From contig JAESUZ010001525.1 in the NCBI GenBank assembly GCA_017311185.1, positions 310,001-374,000 on the forward strand: DNA of 64,000 bases. The letters run 5' to 3'. This DNA comes from Proteles cristata cristata (taxonomy: Eukaryota > Chordata > Mammalia > Carnivora > Hyaenidae). Both the position numbers and the translations under genes were made by a program. The notes below the pieces were generated by a model. That model did no database searches and had not been told where the DNA came from. It was given only the letters and a program-made list of their open reading frames with translations. Positions 1 through 9,860 of the stretch are shown here, piece by piece (position 1 is the first letter of the stretch; every line of letters begins with the position of its first letter).

Positions 1-350
1 TGTAAAAGTAGTAAATAAATTAGTTGACTTTTTTTGAGACAGCTGTAAGTTTCCATGATGTTGGACTGAGGATGTCTTACTTGCAGATCTATTTCCTATT
101 GATTTTAAGGTGCTACTCTCCCCCTTTTTCTTTTTTCTTTTTGGCTGTCACATTATATGAAGAATGAGTTTTCATGTAAAGTGTCGGATGACAACTTCTA
201 CTTCAGTAATTGGGCAAATTGTGCATCTTAATTTGCCTTTCTTAATTTCTGTGCCCTGGATGTGATGTTCAAATAAGAATCCAAATAAAGTTCTGAAAGC
301 TATGTTTAATTAGGGAATTATATGTAACTGACCAGGACCAGGTTATGTTT
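1..350. other. Unique AT-rich DNA, no gene seen
   Basis: No repeat head, tail or coding frame that I recognise. Short T-rich runs are present near 121-142. Confidence 0.5.
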
Positions 351-359
351 TTCCACTGT

Positions 360-560
360 AGGATTTCATAGTACATTTAACACCTTTTTATCGAGTACTT
401 ACCATGTGCCAGTGCTAGAACACAATCCAGAAATAGAGGCTAGGGTGACAGGAGCAAAGTGTGTGAAGGGAAAAATTTTCAGCCAATGTGTTCTAAGAAG
501 TAGTCATGGGCTAGGTCATGTGGGATCTTTGTAGGGAAGTCACAGGGCAATGCATCTTTT
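360..560 (-). mobile_element. L2 fragment, antisense
   Basis: The stretch with TTTATCGAGTACTTACCATG followed by TGCCAGTGCTAG reads as the reverse complement of the L2 3' end (the familiar 'cacatagtaggcgctcaataaa' end). It continues to a GTCATGTGGGATCTTTGTAGG block typical of antisense L2. Old and much diverged; both ends approximate. Confidence 0.5.
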
Positions 561-799
561 TCTCTCAACAGTGTGGACGTTCCAGTAGAATAGGTTGGGA
601 GGAAATGAGGAAGGCTGATTGCAAAGCTGGTGCTGAGCTGGGCACAAAGCTGAAGGTGATAGTGTGTTCTTTTATTGCCATTCAACCTTGAAATAGCCCT
701 TTCCTTGACTTCAAGACATAATCACAGCCAGCCAAAGCTGGTGCCTATATTCACACCCAAATACCTCAAGGGGTGAGGCCTCAGAGGCATGGTGACCTT

Positions 800-960
800 C
801 CTCCAGTTAGACTTTCAAAGCATCCATTTCCTAATTTGCAAAATGAGAGCAATAGTTCTTTCCTCATGAGAAAGTCATGAGTATTCTGTGAGGCAATTTA
901 TTTCAAATGCTCATCTCAGAGACTTGCACATATTAAGGGCTTAATAAATATTTGCTATCG
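800..960 (+). mobile_element. MIR fragment
   Basis: Carries the MIR core order: CATTTCCTAATTTGCAAAATG, then a GAGGCAATTTATT segment, then TTAAGGGCTTAATAAATATT. The sense 3' half is preserved and the 5' half is eroded. Confidence 0.6.
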
Positions 961-1209
961 GAATGATTATATAATGGTTCTAAAGGTTTTTTAAAGCATC
1001 GCTCAGGGCTATTTGAAACATGACATATACAGTCATTTGACATGCAGACATATGGGGTCATTTTCTGAGAAAAGATAATCAGCTGTAGTGGATGATAGTA
1101 ATTTAAGTAGAGAATTTCCCTTTTGAATAATATTCTTGATTTTATTCCAAGGTATTCTTTCAATGTGTCTTTTCTTTTATCCCCAAAACATTAAATTATA
1201 CTGCATTAG

Positions 1210-1500
1210 CTAATGAAGTGAATAATGCTGCTGATGGGTTTGACATTTTCTGACCAGTTGAAAAAATTAACCCTGCTAACTATAAACAACCAGGAAATTG
1301 ATGACCTTTCAGCCATTAGCACCATTATGAAGCATACGAAAGGTAAAGAGAAAATGATTTATGCCTTGAAAATGTATTGTGGAGTCATTCATGCCCATAG
1401 GCACAAGACTGGATTTCTAGGAAGACAGTTGTCTCAGCGGCTGTGTAAACGCGAAAAGCAAAATACAGATTAACAGCTCGCTATCTCGGACATACAGGTT
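1210..1500. other. Unique block with CpG-rich end
   Basis: No repeat family recognised. The last 80 bases (about 1410-1490) hold five CpGs in otherwise CpG-poor DNA. An 82-codon open frame on + (1225-1473) covers most of it, but it shows no known domain, no flanking splice signals that I can defend and no codon-type evidence. I treat the block as non-coding, possibly conserved. Confidence 0.35.
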
Positions 1501-1529
1501 TATTTGTTTTTTTCCTTCCTTTTATTTTT

Positions 1530-1637
1530 TGGTAAAGATTTTTTTTAAGTAATCTCTAAGCCCAATGTAGGTCTCGAACTCACAACCCTGAGATTTGAGT
1601 TGTATGTTCTACCAAACTGAGCCAACCAGATGCCTCT
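1530..1637 (-). mobile_element. Old CAN SINE (short type), antisense
   Basis: Reads AAGATTTTTTTTAAGTAATC, then CCCAATGTAGGTCTCGAAC, then ACCAAACTGAGCCAACCAG. This is the reverse complement of the older carnivore tRNA-Lys SINE whose body ends in '...AGAGATTACTTAAAAATAAAATCTT'. Diverged B box (GTCTCGAAC reversed). Confidence 0.8.
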
Positions 1638-1852
1638 AGGTTGTTTTTTGTTTTTAGTAGTCTAGCTGCCTTTTTAAAAAATAGTTTATCGAGGTATAAT
1701 TCATATATAAAAATATGAAGATATTAAATGTGTACAGTTTGATGAGTTTGGACATGGGTAAACACTCATGGTATCATCACCATAATCAAGGTAATAATAG
1801 ACATATCCATCACCTCTCACAGTTTCCTATGTTCCTGTTTTTCATTTAAACT

Positions 1853-2063
1853 TTTTTTTAATGTTTATTTATCTTTGAGAGAGAGAGAGTAAGAGTGCAA
1901 GCAGGGGAGGTTCAGAGAGAGAAAGGGAGACATAGAATCTGAAGCAGGATTCAGGCTCTGAGCTGTCAGCACAGAGCTTGACATGGGGCTTGAACCCATG
2001 AACCATGAGATCATGACCTGACCCCAAGTCAGGTGCTTAACCAATTGAGCCACCCAGGCACCT
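1853..2063 (-). mobile_element. Feline CAN SINE, antisense
   Basis: Complete antisense copy: TTTAATGTTTATTTATCTTTG tail side, GA-rich tract, GGGGCTTGAACCCATGAACC (B box reversed), TGAGCCACCCAGGCACC head. Inserted in the antisense L1 tail. Confidence 0.92.
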
Positions 2064-2499
2064 CTCCTCTGTCCCTTCTTTTTTGTGCGTATGTGCATGT
2101 GGTGAGAACATAAAACATGAGATCTACCATCTAAGCAATTTTCGAAGTACTAAATACCATATTGTTAACTATGGACACTATTGTATATCTCTAGAATTAT
2201 TCATCAAGCATGAGTGAAATTTTATACATGTTGAAAAACAACTTTGTATATCCCTCATCCCCCAGTCCCTAGAAACCACTATTATATTCTCTGCTTCTAT
2301 GAACTTGACAATTTTAGGTTCCTCATGTAACTGAAATCCAGCAGTATGATGATTTCTCTGTCTGGCTTATTTAGCATAATGTCCTGCATGTTCATCCATC
2401 AACATGGATGTGTTCACCAACACAGGGCAGGATTTTCTTCACTTTAAGGGTAAGGAATATTCAGCTGTATTTATGTACTATGTTTTCTTTCTTTGAAAA

Positions 2500-2708
2500 A
2501 ATTTTTTTTAATGTTTATTTATTTTTGAGAGACAGAGACAGAGGGTTAGCAGGGGAGGGGCAGAGAGAGACACACACACACAGGCTTGAAGCAGGCTTCA
2601 GGCTCTGAGGCATCAGCACAGAGCCCTACACGGGTCTTGAACTCATGAACCATAAGATCATGAACTGAGCCAAAGGATGCTTAACCAATTGAGCCATCCA
2701 GGCGCCCC
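2500..2708 (-). mobile_element. Feline CAN SINE, antisense
   Basis: Tail AATGTTTATTTATTTTTGAG, a CACACACACACA expansion in the body and head TTGAGCCATCCAGGCGCCCC. Inserted in the same L1 tail as the preceding SINE and in the same orientation. Confidence 0.92.
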
Positions 2709-2829
2709 CTCCCCCGTTATTTATTTATTTATTCATCTATTGTTGGACACTCGAATTGCTTCCCTATATTGGCTATCATGAATGGTGCTGTAGGGAACAT
2801 GGGGTTATAGGTAACTCTTTGGTCTCAAT

Positions 2830-3190
2830 GTGTTTATTACCATGTTGCACCTTGGTACTGTGAATATCCTGTTCCCACCATGGTACACTATTATTAGTTC
2901 CATTTTGCCGATAAGGAACCTCAGGCTTAGAAAAACCCATTGAAGGGTAAGTTTTCTATATTCTGCCTTGAAGATCCTGGTGTGGATTGTGAGTATGGAC
3001 TCCAGTTTAGATGTATGATTATGGCAGGGAGCCATGATCTGTATGGTCTAAACACAGTGTTGGACAAATATGAACCTTCGGCTTCATGCTTGTCCTCACT
3101 TCACCTCCTACTACTTTATTATTCACAAATGAAAAAACACACCCCAAAACAGTCTTCCTTCTAAGTCATAAGCAAGTAGAACTGATGGTT
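2830..3190. other. Unique DNA
   Basis: No repeat or gene signal recognised. Open frames on both strands are short and featureless. Confidence 0.4.
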
Positions 3191-3194
3191 TGCG

Positions 3195-3620
3195 TCTCTG
3201 ATCTACCCTTCCTGTCTTTCCTCGTTGCTAGTCAGGGAGCAGCCCCAGACGCCTTCTTTTTATGCCTTAATAGGTCAAGTTTATTCTCACCTCAAGGATG
3301 TTGCACTTTGTACTTTTTCCTGGCTCATTTTCTTTTGGACTTAACTTCATGTCTTTCTTAGATCCATGTCTTAGGATAGCTCAGGTGTTATCTTTGCTGA
3401 GAGAGGTCTGTCCTGATATTCCTCTCCTGCTGTTTTCACCTTTGTTCACTCCCTATGCGCAGCATTTTTCACATTCATTTGTAGTTTTGTAAATTATCTG
3501 TCTTCTCCACAGGAATGCACAGTCAGTAAGGCAGAGACTTACCTGTCTTGGTCAATGCTGTCTCCCCAGTACAGTGTACATAGTAGGCACTCAGAATGCT
3601 TGTTGAATGAGCCAATGAAT
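3195..3620 (+). mobile_element. L2 3' end
   Basis: Has the L2 coding-to-3'-UTR order: CTCAGGTGTTATCTTTGCTG with GAGAGAGGTCTGTCCTGATA, then a CTGTCTCCCCAGTACAGTG segment, then the terminal CATAGTAGGCACTCAGAATG and GTTGAATGAGCCAATGAAT. Confidence 0.8.
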
Positions 3621-3624
3621 AGTG

Positions 3625-4370
3625 GAGTGTGGAGAAATACCATGGGAGCAGGTGCTTCTGATGCCACTATATAAACTTTAGCTTTCTAGCATATCCATTA
3701 CATCTATACTCGAGAACTGGTGCCAGGGGCTGGGAATTATTCAAAAGGCAAAACAAGAGATAGGCTTTGCTCAGTTATCAGAGACTGTCTGACTGTCTAA
3801 GGGAAAATGCATTCCTGGTGTAATAGGTGAGCAAAGAAAGCAACAGTCCTAACTTAGAATCAATAGGAACTTGGCCCCCAGGTCTAACATAACAGAGTTT
3901 TATGGGGACATCTGGAAAGCACCATATAAAATTTCATGGCAGAGCTCATTTCTTTTCTTCTTTTACATAATAATTCTAGAATATCAAAAAGAGGATACTG
4001 ATACTATAATATATCCAGAGAAATTCAAAAAATGGTATGACAATAGAAAACAGAATGTAAGGAAACTACAAGTAGAGAGGTACACTTTCAGACTATGAGT
4101 CCTCTGTTTCTTCAACATATGCTCACTCCTGCTCTCTCTGTCTCTCTCTCTCTCCCAAAATTCTTATGGCTATGCTTCCTGATTTACCTCACTTAAAGAA
4201 AATATCTCACCTGATTGAATGAGACATTTTTCTTCTCACCGTGGGAGGCTTAGGCAAATGGGCAACCAGAGACCCTGATGTCCCCATGAGAGGGCAAGCA
4301 TGGTACATGGTGAAGCAGTAGGTGAGAGTGCGACTTTCTAATATGTTCTGTGACTATAGGTTTAACCATA
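3625..4370. other. Unique DNA with a small CT tract
   Basis: Mostly unassigned sequence. A short (CT)n run lies at about 4131-4156. The 75-codon frame on + near 3871-4098 has no recognisable domain. Confidence 0.4.
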
Positions 4371-4374
4371 GTTA

Positions 4375-4595
4375 ACATTTTGTAGACTCTGACCGCATGG
4401 AAAGCAAGTACATTGTTCCATATTTAGTCACGTTTTCTCATTTTATTTTCAAAACAATATTCTAAAGTAGATCCTCTTGAAATCCCCATCTTAAGGTTGA
4501 CTGAAATGAAATTTGGAGAAATATTCAGTATTATTCAGGTAGTGAGAGTTAGGGCTCAAATAATGACTTCATGCACTTGACTCCAGTGCATGTAA
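4375..4595 (-). mobile_element. MIR fragment, antisense
   Basis: TTTTCTCATTTTATTTTCAA, then a 'taagGTTGACTGAAATG' segment, then TTATTCAGGTAGTGAGAG: the reversed MIR order (threshold-like 'gaggaaactgaggc' and 'cacagctagtaag' blocks, diverged). Confidence 0.5.
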
Positions 4596-4599
4596 TGTT

Positions 4600-5500
4600 G
4601 AAATGTGCTTCTAGTGACCCAAATCCCGGGGTATCATGTCACAATACCACAGTTATAGCACTTACAAAGCATTTGTTATGTACCTGGCTCTGCTCAAATT
4701 TCTCCACATGTTTCAATTCCGTTACTGCCCACAATAACCTACCATGCCAAGCCTCACCGGCCTCTCTGGATGGCAGTCACAGCAAGGAAGTGACAATGTT
4801 TGCAGCTCCTCCCATGAAAAATGAAAACTGGTATCTCCTTCTGCTACTATTGGCTCATGTTGGATATAAGCCTACTAGTATTGACCAGGCCTCACAATAT
4901 TCCATATCAGACCCATATTCTGAAGACAGATATCTCATAAGGAAAAGCATATTCCTGCCTTTACAAAAGAGATTTTAGATGAAAGCTCTATGGGCAATTG
5001 TCAAAAGGCTCTTCCTATGGGCCTTGCAGACACAAGGCTTAGATAATAAAGGGGGTTAAGAATACAAGAGTTACAATTGAGCCTGGCCCCGAGACAAAGA
5101 GCCTATTTTGGGGTTAAGAGCAGAACACAGCTACTACATATATCTTTGCTAATTCGTGAAGCATGGCAGTCCCTTCCTCAAGGCCTGCATTCCACAAACA
5201 CCCTCCCTTACACTGGCAGCTGGAATGAGGATAAATAAGAGTAGCTAAAACATAAACCCAGGTGCAAAGACTGACACATTTAGGGCCCCCATGTTAGTTT
5301 CCACAAATGAACCAATTCAGAAACATTTATCCTCTTGAGAGCCAGACAGAATAGCCCCTAGTTTATCTATATACAGTTTAACTTGTATGTTATCCTGTTT
5401 TTCTCTAAGAACATTCTGTTATTTCCTTGGTCGGAATAATTCTGCAATTGATATCAAAAAAGGCCTCCCATTTTAAGAAATTCTTTTCTCTGACCTCATG
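4600..5500. other. Unassigned DNA
   Basis: A 135-codon open frame on + (4571-4978) starts inside the MIR remnant and shows no domain, so I do not call it a gene. The rest may include an old LTR-like piece running up to the SINE pair, but I cannot name it. Confidence 0.35.
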
Positions 5501-5507
5501 TTGTTGC

Positions 5508-5517
5508 TGAACTTTTA
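5508..5517. repeat. Target-site copy 1 of the SINE pair
   Basis: TGAACTTTTA; identical copies lie at 5759-5768 and 6009-6018, bracketing the two SINEs. Confidence 0.9.
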
Positions 5518-5544
5518 TTTATTTTTTATTTATTTTAAAAAAAA

Positions 5545-5758
5545 TTTTTTTTAATGTTTTATTTATTTCTAGGAGAGAGGGAGAGACAGCGTGAGCAAGG
5601 GAGGGTCAGAGAGAGAGGGAGTCACAGACTGAAACAGGCTCCAGGCTCTGAGCTGGCAGTCAGCACAGAGCCGGACGTGGGGCTCGAACCCACGAACCGC
5701 GAGATCGTGACCCAAGCGAAAGTCGGACGCTTAACCGACTAAGCCACCCAGGCGCCCC
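5545..5758 (-). mobile_element. Young feline CAN SINE (CCTAG-tail type), antisense
   Basis: Near-consensus copy: TTTATTTATTTCTAGGAGAG tail junction, CTGGCAGTCAGCACAGAGCC, intact reversed B box (GGGCTCGAACC) and head CCACCCAGGCGCCCC. The TSD TGAACTTTTA lies at 5508 and 5759. First of two adjacent insertions at one site. Confidence 0.95.
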
Positions 5759-5784
5759 TGAACTTTTAATTTTTTTTTTTATTT

Positions 5785-6008
5785 TTTTTTTAATATATTT
5801 TTTTTATTTATTTCTAGGAGAGAGAGAGAGAGAGACAGCGTGAGCAGGGGAGCGTCAGAGAGAGAGGAAGTGACAGACTGAAACAGGCTCCAGGCTCTGA
5901 GCTGGCAGTCAGCACAGAGCCCGACGCGGGGCTCGAACCCACGAACCGCGAGATCATGACCCAAGCGAAAGTCGGACGCTCAACCGACTACGCCACCCAG
6001 GCGTCCCA
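5785..6008 (-). mobile_element. Young feline CAN SINE (CCTAG-tail type), antisense
   Basis: Same subfamily as its neighbour but differing from it at about ten positions, so not a recent duplicate of it. TSD TGAACTTTTA at 5759 and 6009. The head reads ACGCCACCCAGGCGTCCC, a small change from GCGCCCC. Confidence 0.95.
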
Positions 6009-6084
6009 TGAACTTTTAAATAAAGACACCAAAACTGACAGGACAGATATGCCTGCCTGGTGATCAGAAAGAATCTCGGGGCTC

Positions 6085-6146
6085 TCTCATTCTCTTTTGC
6101 CTGGACCTGTTGGAGCCGGCGCGGCCTCCGGCACTACCAGGTAAGT
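6085..6146 (+). other. CpG-bearing block ending in a strong 5' splice-site match
   Basis: GGAGCCGGCGCGGCCTCCGG is followed by CACTACCAG and GTAAGT (6138-6146), a full match to the donor consensus CAG|GTAAGT. An AATAAA lies about 110 bases upstream. This could be the end of an untranslated first exon or the U5 end of an old LTR. No transcript evidence is available. Confidence 0.25.
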
Positions 6147-6179
6147 TCTTCTTTTCCTTCCCTTTCTTGTTATTATGTC

Positions 6180-6325
6180 CATTTTATAAATGGAAAGATC
6201 ACAGCCAGGAGTAGTTGAATAGCTTGCTGAAGCCCTCTCATCTAGTTGATGGTGGAGGCTTTCAACCTAGTCAGTCTGGAGACAGAATTCATGCTCTTAA
6301 ATCATCATGCAGTATACTGTGACCA
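6180..6325 (-). mobile_element. MIR fragment, antisense
   Basis: TTTTATAAATGGAAAGATCA, then an AATAGCTTGCTGAAGCC segment, then GTGGAGGCTTTCAACC and TCATGCTCTTAAATCATC, in the reversed MIR order. Confidence 0.6.
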
Positions 6326-6644
6326 TAGGTGAGGGTATTTTCCTAACTCTTGATCATAAGGTCTCAAGACCATCGATTTGGAAGGAAAATCTCTCATGAT
6401 TGAACTCTATCCAGGGTATGTATTGGCAGCCAACACCAAGAGAACACAAGCTGAAATAGTTAAGGATCTTTCCAGATGAGAGCCCTGAAGTCTGAACTGA
6501 CCTGATGCCTAATGGGTTCTAGAATATAACTATGTGACTCAGAGACCCCTTCTAGAAAAGCACAAAGTTTGGATCTCATTTCCTGTGGGAGTATTTGGGA
6601 GGGAGGGGCTATTTGTTGATATTAGTTGTGTGTATCTTTTTTTT

Positions 6645-6790
6645 TGTCTATTTCCTATCTCCCGTTCTGGCATGTAAATTTCATCAAAGAGGGAACTGTT
6701 CTAGCTTAGTTTTGTGTATAGTTTCTCATTCAGTGCCCTGAAAACTGGTAAACATTTAATAGATATTTGTCCAAAAGATTAAATGAATTC
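6645..6790 (+). mobile_element. L2 3' end fragment
   Basis: GGCATGTAAATTTCATCAAA with GAGGGAACTGTTCTAGC and the terminal AACATTTAATAGATATTTGT match the L2 3' end order ('taagctccatgagggcagggac ... aataaatatttgttgaatga'). Confidence 0.6.
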
Positions 6791-6824
6791 GTGGGTAAAG
6801 AACTTGCAGGGGGCAATGGTAAAG

Positions 6825-7105
6825 GGCAAATAGCATGACAAATTTGGAGTCAGACACACCCGAGTTTGTTTCCTGGTTTTCCCATTTAATAGTAATGTGA
6901 TTGGAATCAGAGAGAAGCAAATTCTGTCCTGGATTCCCATTTTAGAGTAATGCAACCTTGGGCGACATTTATAACCTTCAGAGTCTCAATTTCTTCATGT
7001 GGGAAAAGGGGAATAAACATTTCTACCTCCAGGGTTATGATTGTGAGGAGTCCATGAATGTAAAGCACTCAGTAAAAGATCTTATTAATAATAAATATTA
7101 GATCC
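6825..7105 (+). mobile_element. MIR
   Basis: Long MIR copy: GGAGTCAGACACACCCGAG, AACCTTGGGCGACATTTATAA, TCAATTTCTTCATGTGGGAA, then CAGGGTTATGATTGTGAGGA and GTAAAGCACTCAGTAAAAG. Confidence 0.8.
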
Positions 7106-8080
7106 CCTTTCATTCCCTTTTCATTTCTCATCTATAATTGCTTTTAGTGGGGACTGTAATATTAGCACATACTGAAAGCATCAAAGGACTCTCGGTTTCT
7201 TCACTTGGGAATCCTTAACTTTTCTTGTTCAACAATAAATTCTAATCTACATGATAAACCTCCTGTTTTAGGATAAGTAATGATAGCAAAGATATTTTTG
7301 TTATTTCAGGATTGTAGAAGAGTTATAGCATACGATGCAGAGTGTGATTTCACATATGTCTTAAATTCATGTGTTTCTATGGTAAAATTCCAGAAATATG
7401 TACACAAAATGTTCAAGGTGGTACTTCTACTGTTAAGATTATGGATTATTTTCTCTCCTTTCATTCTTCAAAAGTTGGTCCTGTTTTTTTACATCTTTCA
7501 CAATGAACATGGCATTTCATATACAAAAATATTGTACTTCAAGTTATATGGCTTGACAAGTACAAGCAGAGGGAGAAATCTCCTACTTCTGATTGAGGCT
7601 TTATTTTTCAACTAAATTCAGAGAGAAAATGAGGAAGACCTCAGACAAGACAGAAATAATTCCTTTATGCCTCCAGATGTCCTTTTCTGAAAAGATTAGA
7701 GATGAAGAAGTTGGAAATTCTTCCCAAAAGTAGCATAAAAAGATCTAACAAAGATTTTTCTTTAACATCCATCTGCTGAAGGAAGGTAGAAGGTGGAATG
7801 TTCCTTTCTTTGTGGTGTTGGTATCCACCAGAGGTTAACACGGGCTGATAAATAATGGCTGTTGGCAGTGTAGGATACAGGCACAGTTAGCTCTCAGTTC
7901 AGTATACTCATTCTTTGTAATAGATATACTTCTAGAAAAGTTGGTAGGAGTCCTGTTTCTATGAATTGCATTCTGGAGAGAGCTAGCTATGCCAAATCAT
8001 TCTGCTGGGAACTGTATGAAGGATAAGTAGCTCCTCCTCTTCCATTCCAGTTTTTCCTAATACACTTTTTTTTTGGTGTG
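7106..8080. other. Unique DNA
   Basis: No repeat that I can name. A 111-codon frame on + (7280-7615) is hydrophobic and AT-driven, without a recognisable domain or good start context, and is not called as a gene. Confidence 0.4.
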
Positions 8081-8084
8081 CATT

Positions 8085-8345
8085 CAGTGAACTAGAAAAA
8101 AATGCTTGTATAATATTAACCATTGTATATCAACATTTTTATGTTGCTTCATATTTCATTGGGAGGCTGTCTCAAAATTTATTTACCAATCTCTAATTGC
8201 TCAATATTTAGATCGTTTCTGTTGCTTTCTGTTATTTATAGCATTTTAGATCATTGTAGTTACAGATTTGAATACATCCATAGGTTATATATTTGAATGC
8301 ATCCATAGGTTATATATTCAAAGAAAATTTTTCTGTGACTCTAGT
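8085..8345 (-). mobile_element. Ancient L1-like 3' piece, antisense, with a short tandem duplication
   Basis: TATTTACCAATCTCTAATTG and 'gatcgtttctgttgctttctg' resemble the antisense tail of old L1M elements ('aaccagtcccctattgatggacatttaggttgtttcca'). It ends in a 25-bp direct repeat (GAATACATCCATAGGTTATA at 8270 and a one-base variant at 8295). Confidence 0.4.
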
Positions 8346-8599
8346 TAGCATAATGCAAACTGTTTCTCAGAAACATTTTACCACTTAGACGAGCAACATA
8401 AGATAGTTTGCATTTACCGCTAACAAATTTCACTTTATTAAAACATGCCAATTTTATAGTTGAGAGTGGTCTCTTACATTGAGAGAATTTCCATTTCTTA
8501 ACTTACTAATGTGATTTTAAAATGTTCCCATCAAGTCTTACATACCAGTGCTGAGCCTTTTAATTCTCAAAGTTGATCATAGTACAAACGTGGGAGGCA

Positions 8600-9055
8600 A
8601 AATTGTTGGGTTTGAATTTAAAGTATTTCATTTATTAGCCAAGCAACCTTGGGCAAGTCACTTAACTTCTCAATGCTTCATAAAATAGTGGTCATAATGG
8701 TACTTTTTCCAGAAGATTCATGTGAAGATTGAATTACTGAAATATGAGGGTGCCTGTGTGGCTCAGTTGGCTAAGTGTCTGACTTCAGCTCAGGTCATGA
8801 TCTCATGGTTTGTGAGTTCAAGCTCCTGGTTGGGCTCTGTGCTGACAGTTCAGAGCCTGAAGCCTGCTTCAGAATCCATGTTTCCTTCTCTCTCTTCCCC
8901 TTCCCTACTTGCATGGTCTCTCTCTCTCTTTCTCAAAAATAAATAATAAAAACATTTTTAAAAAGTAAAACAAAAAGTTAAAATATGTAACATTCTTGGA
9001 TCACTTTCTAAGTGCTTCGAAGATGGAAAATATTCAATAAACATCAAATTCTTCT
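8600..9055 (+). mobile_element. MIR split by a SINE
   Basis: The 5' part (8600-8745) holds ACCTTGGGCAAGTCACTTAA and CTTCTCAATGCTTCATAAAA. The 3' part (about 8975-9055) holds CTAAGTGCTTCGAAGATGG and TTCAATAAACATC. The feline SINE at 8747-8955 separates them. Confidence 0.8.
8747..8955 (+). mobile_element. Feline CAN SINE
   Basis: AGGGTGCCTGTGTGGCTCAG head, GTGCTGACAGTTCAGAGCC body, TCTCTCTTTCTCAAAAATAA tail. Both Pol III boxes are diverged. Inserted in a MIR. Confidence 0.92.
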
Positions 9056-9375
9056 GTGAGTTACCCCTTCGGCATTCTTCTCTGGACACTACTCTTTAAG
9101 AGAACCATTGATAAACTGCACAGAATATAAAAGAGTCCAGGATGACAGGACATGTAGAAAATACATTCTATGAAGTATAGATAAAGGCTACTGATGGTGT
9201 TTTGACTAGTGAGGACTTAGAGTAATATGAGTATGAGGGATATTCTAAGATATATGAAGAACTTGATGCAGAAGCAGGAGTAGATAATCTCTCAATGATT
9301 CCACCAGACAGAACCAGAACAAGTACATGTAACCAAGAAAATGATTTCAGAAGAGTTTTCTAGTAATGTAAGTAT
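9056..9375. other. Unique DNA
   Basis: No element or gene recognised. Confidence 0.4.
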
Positions 9376-9379
9376 GGTA

Positions 9380-9860
9380 GTCATTTTTTTTTTCCTGACA
9401 AGTATACATTTCCCCTCCTTCTGGGAATTATAGCATTCTGATTTGTCTTTGAGACTAGTTCTCCCTAACTAAATCCAGGTGGTTTGGGTGGGATAAACTT
9501 TACCGTCACCCACCTTCAAGGTGAGTACTTGACTAGGGCCTGGCTGATTACATTATGTTATCCTCTTCATCACTGCTAGTGGGACAGGAATGGAAACATG
9601 ACACAGATCAGTCCAGTGAATTTGAGTCATGGATTTTGCTGAAGCTTTGCATCTGAAGTGGGTAAAGTACAAGACTGGAATTATTGATAACCATATTGTC
9701 AACTGCTAACAGAGCCTGTTGGAGAGTGAATCCAGTACAGAGAAAGCCCTGCTTCTGATGATATTATTTGAACTGTGAGATCCAACTTTGCATGAATGCC
9801 ACACTTGGAATTCTTACTTAGGTCAGTACTCAAAAACGGTTATCTATTACTTGGAACTTA
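9380..9860 (+). repeat. Ancient mammalian interspersed repeat, family not named
   Basis: Resembles the 46605-47190 element in order: a 'gaccaatca/cccagt' segment (ACACAGATCAGTCCAGTGAA), then GAGAGTGAATCCAGTACAGA, a GATGATATTATTTGAACTG segment and a Pro/Ala-like 'gatccaactttgcatgaa' block. I recognise this as a common old mammalian repeat but will not commit to a family name. Confidence 0.35.

Larger units (their letters stand above)
1665..2815 (-). mobile_element. L1 3' end, antisense, with two SINE insertions
   Basis: Antisense L1M-type 3' UTR (TTTATCGAGGTATAATTCAT at 1684) followed by the antisense ORF2 tail, with GCTTATTTAGCATAATGTCC and GCTATCATGAATGGTGCTG. SINEs at 1853-2063 and 2500-2708 interrupt it and are younger. 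It resumes after the second SINE at about 2715 and fades near 2815. Confidence 0.8.

Noticed and set aside
2500..2708. SINE ORFs as repeated small protein family
   Set aside because: Many short frames beginning MAQxVxHPTSAQVMIS recur because they are translations of the same SINE head; there is no evidence that they are made as proteins.
4571..4978. 135-codon open frame on +
   Set aside because: Starts in a MIR remnant, has no recognised domain, no splice or promoter context and ordinary AT-rich composition; consistent with chance.
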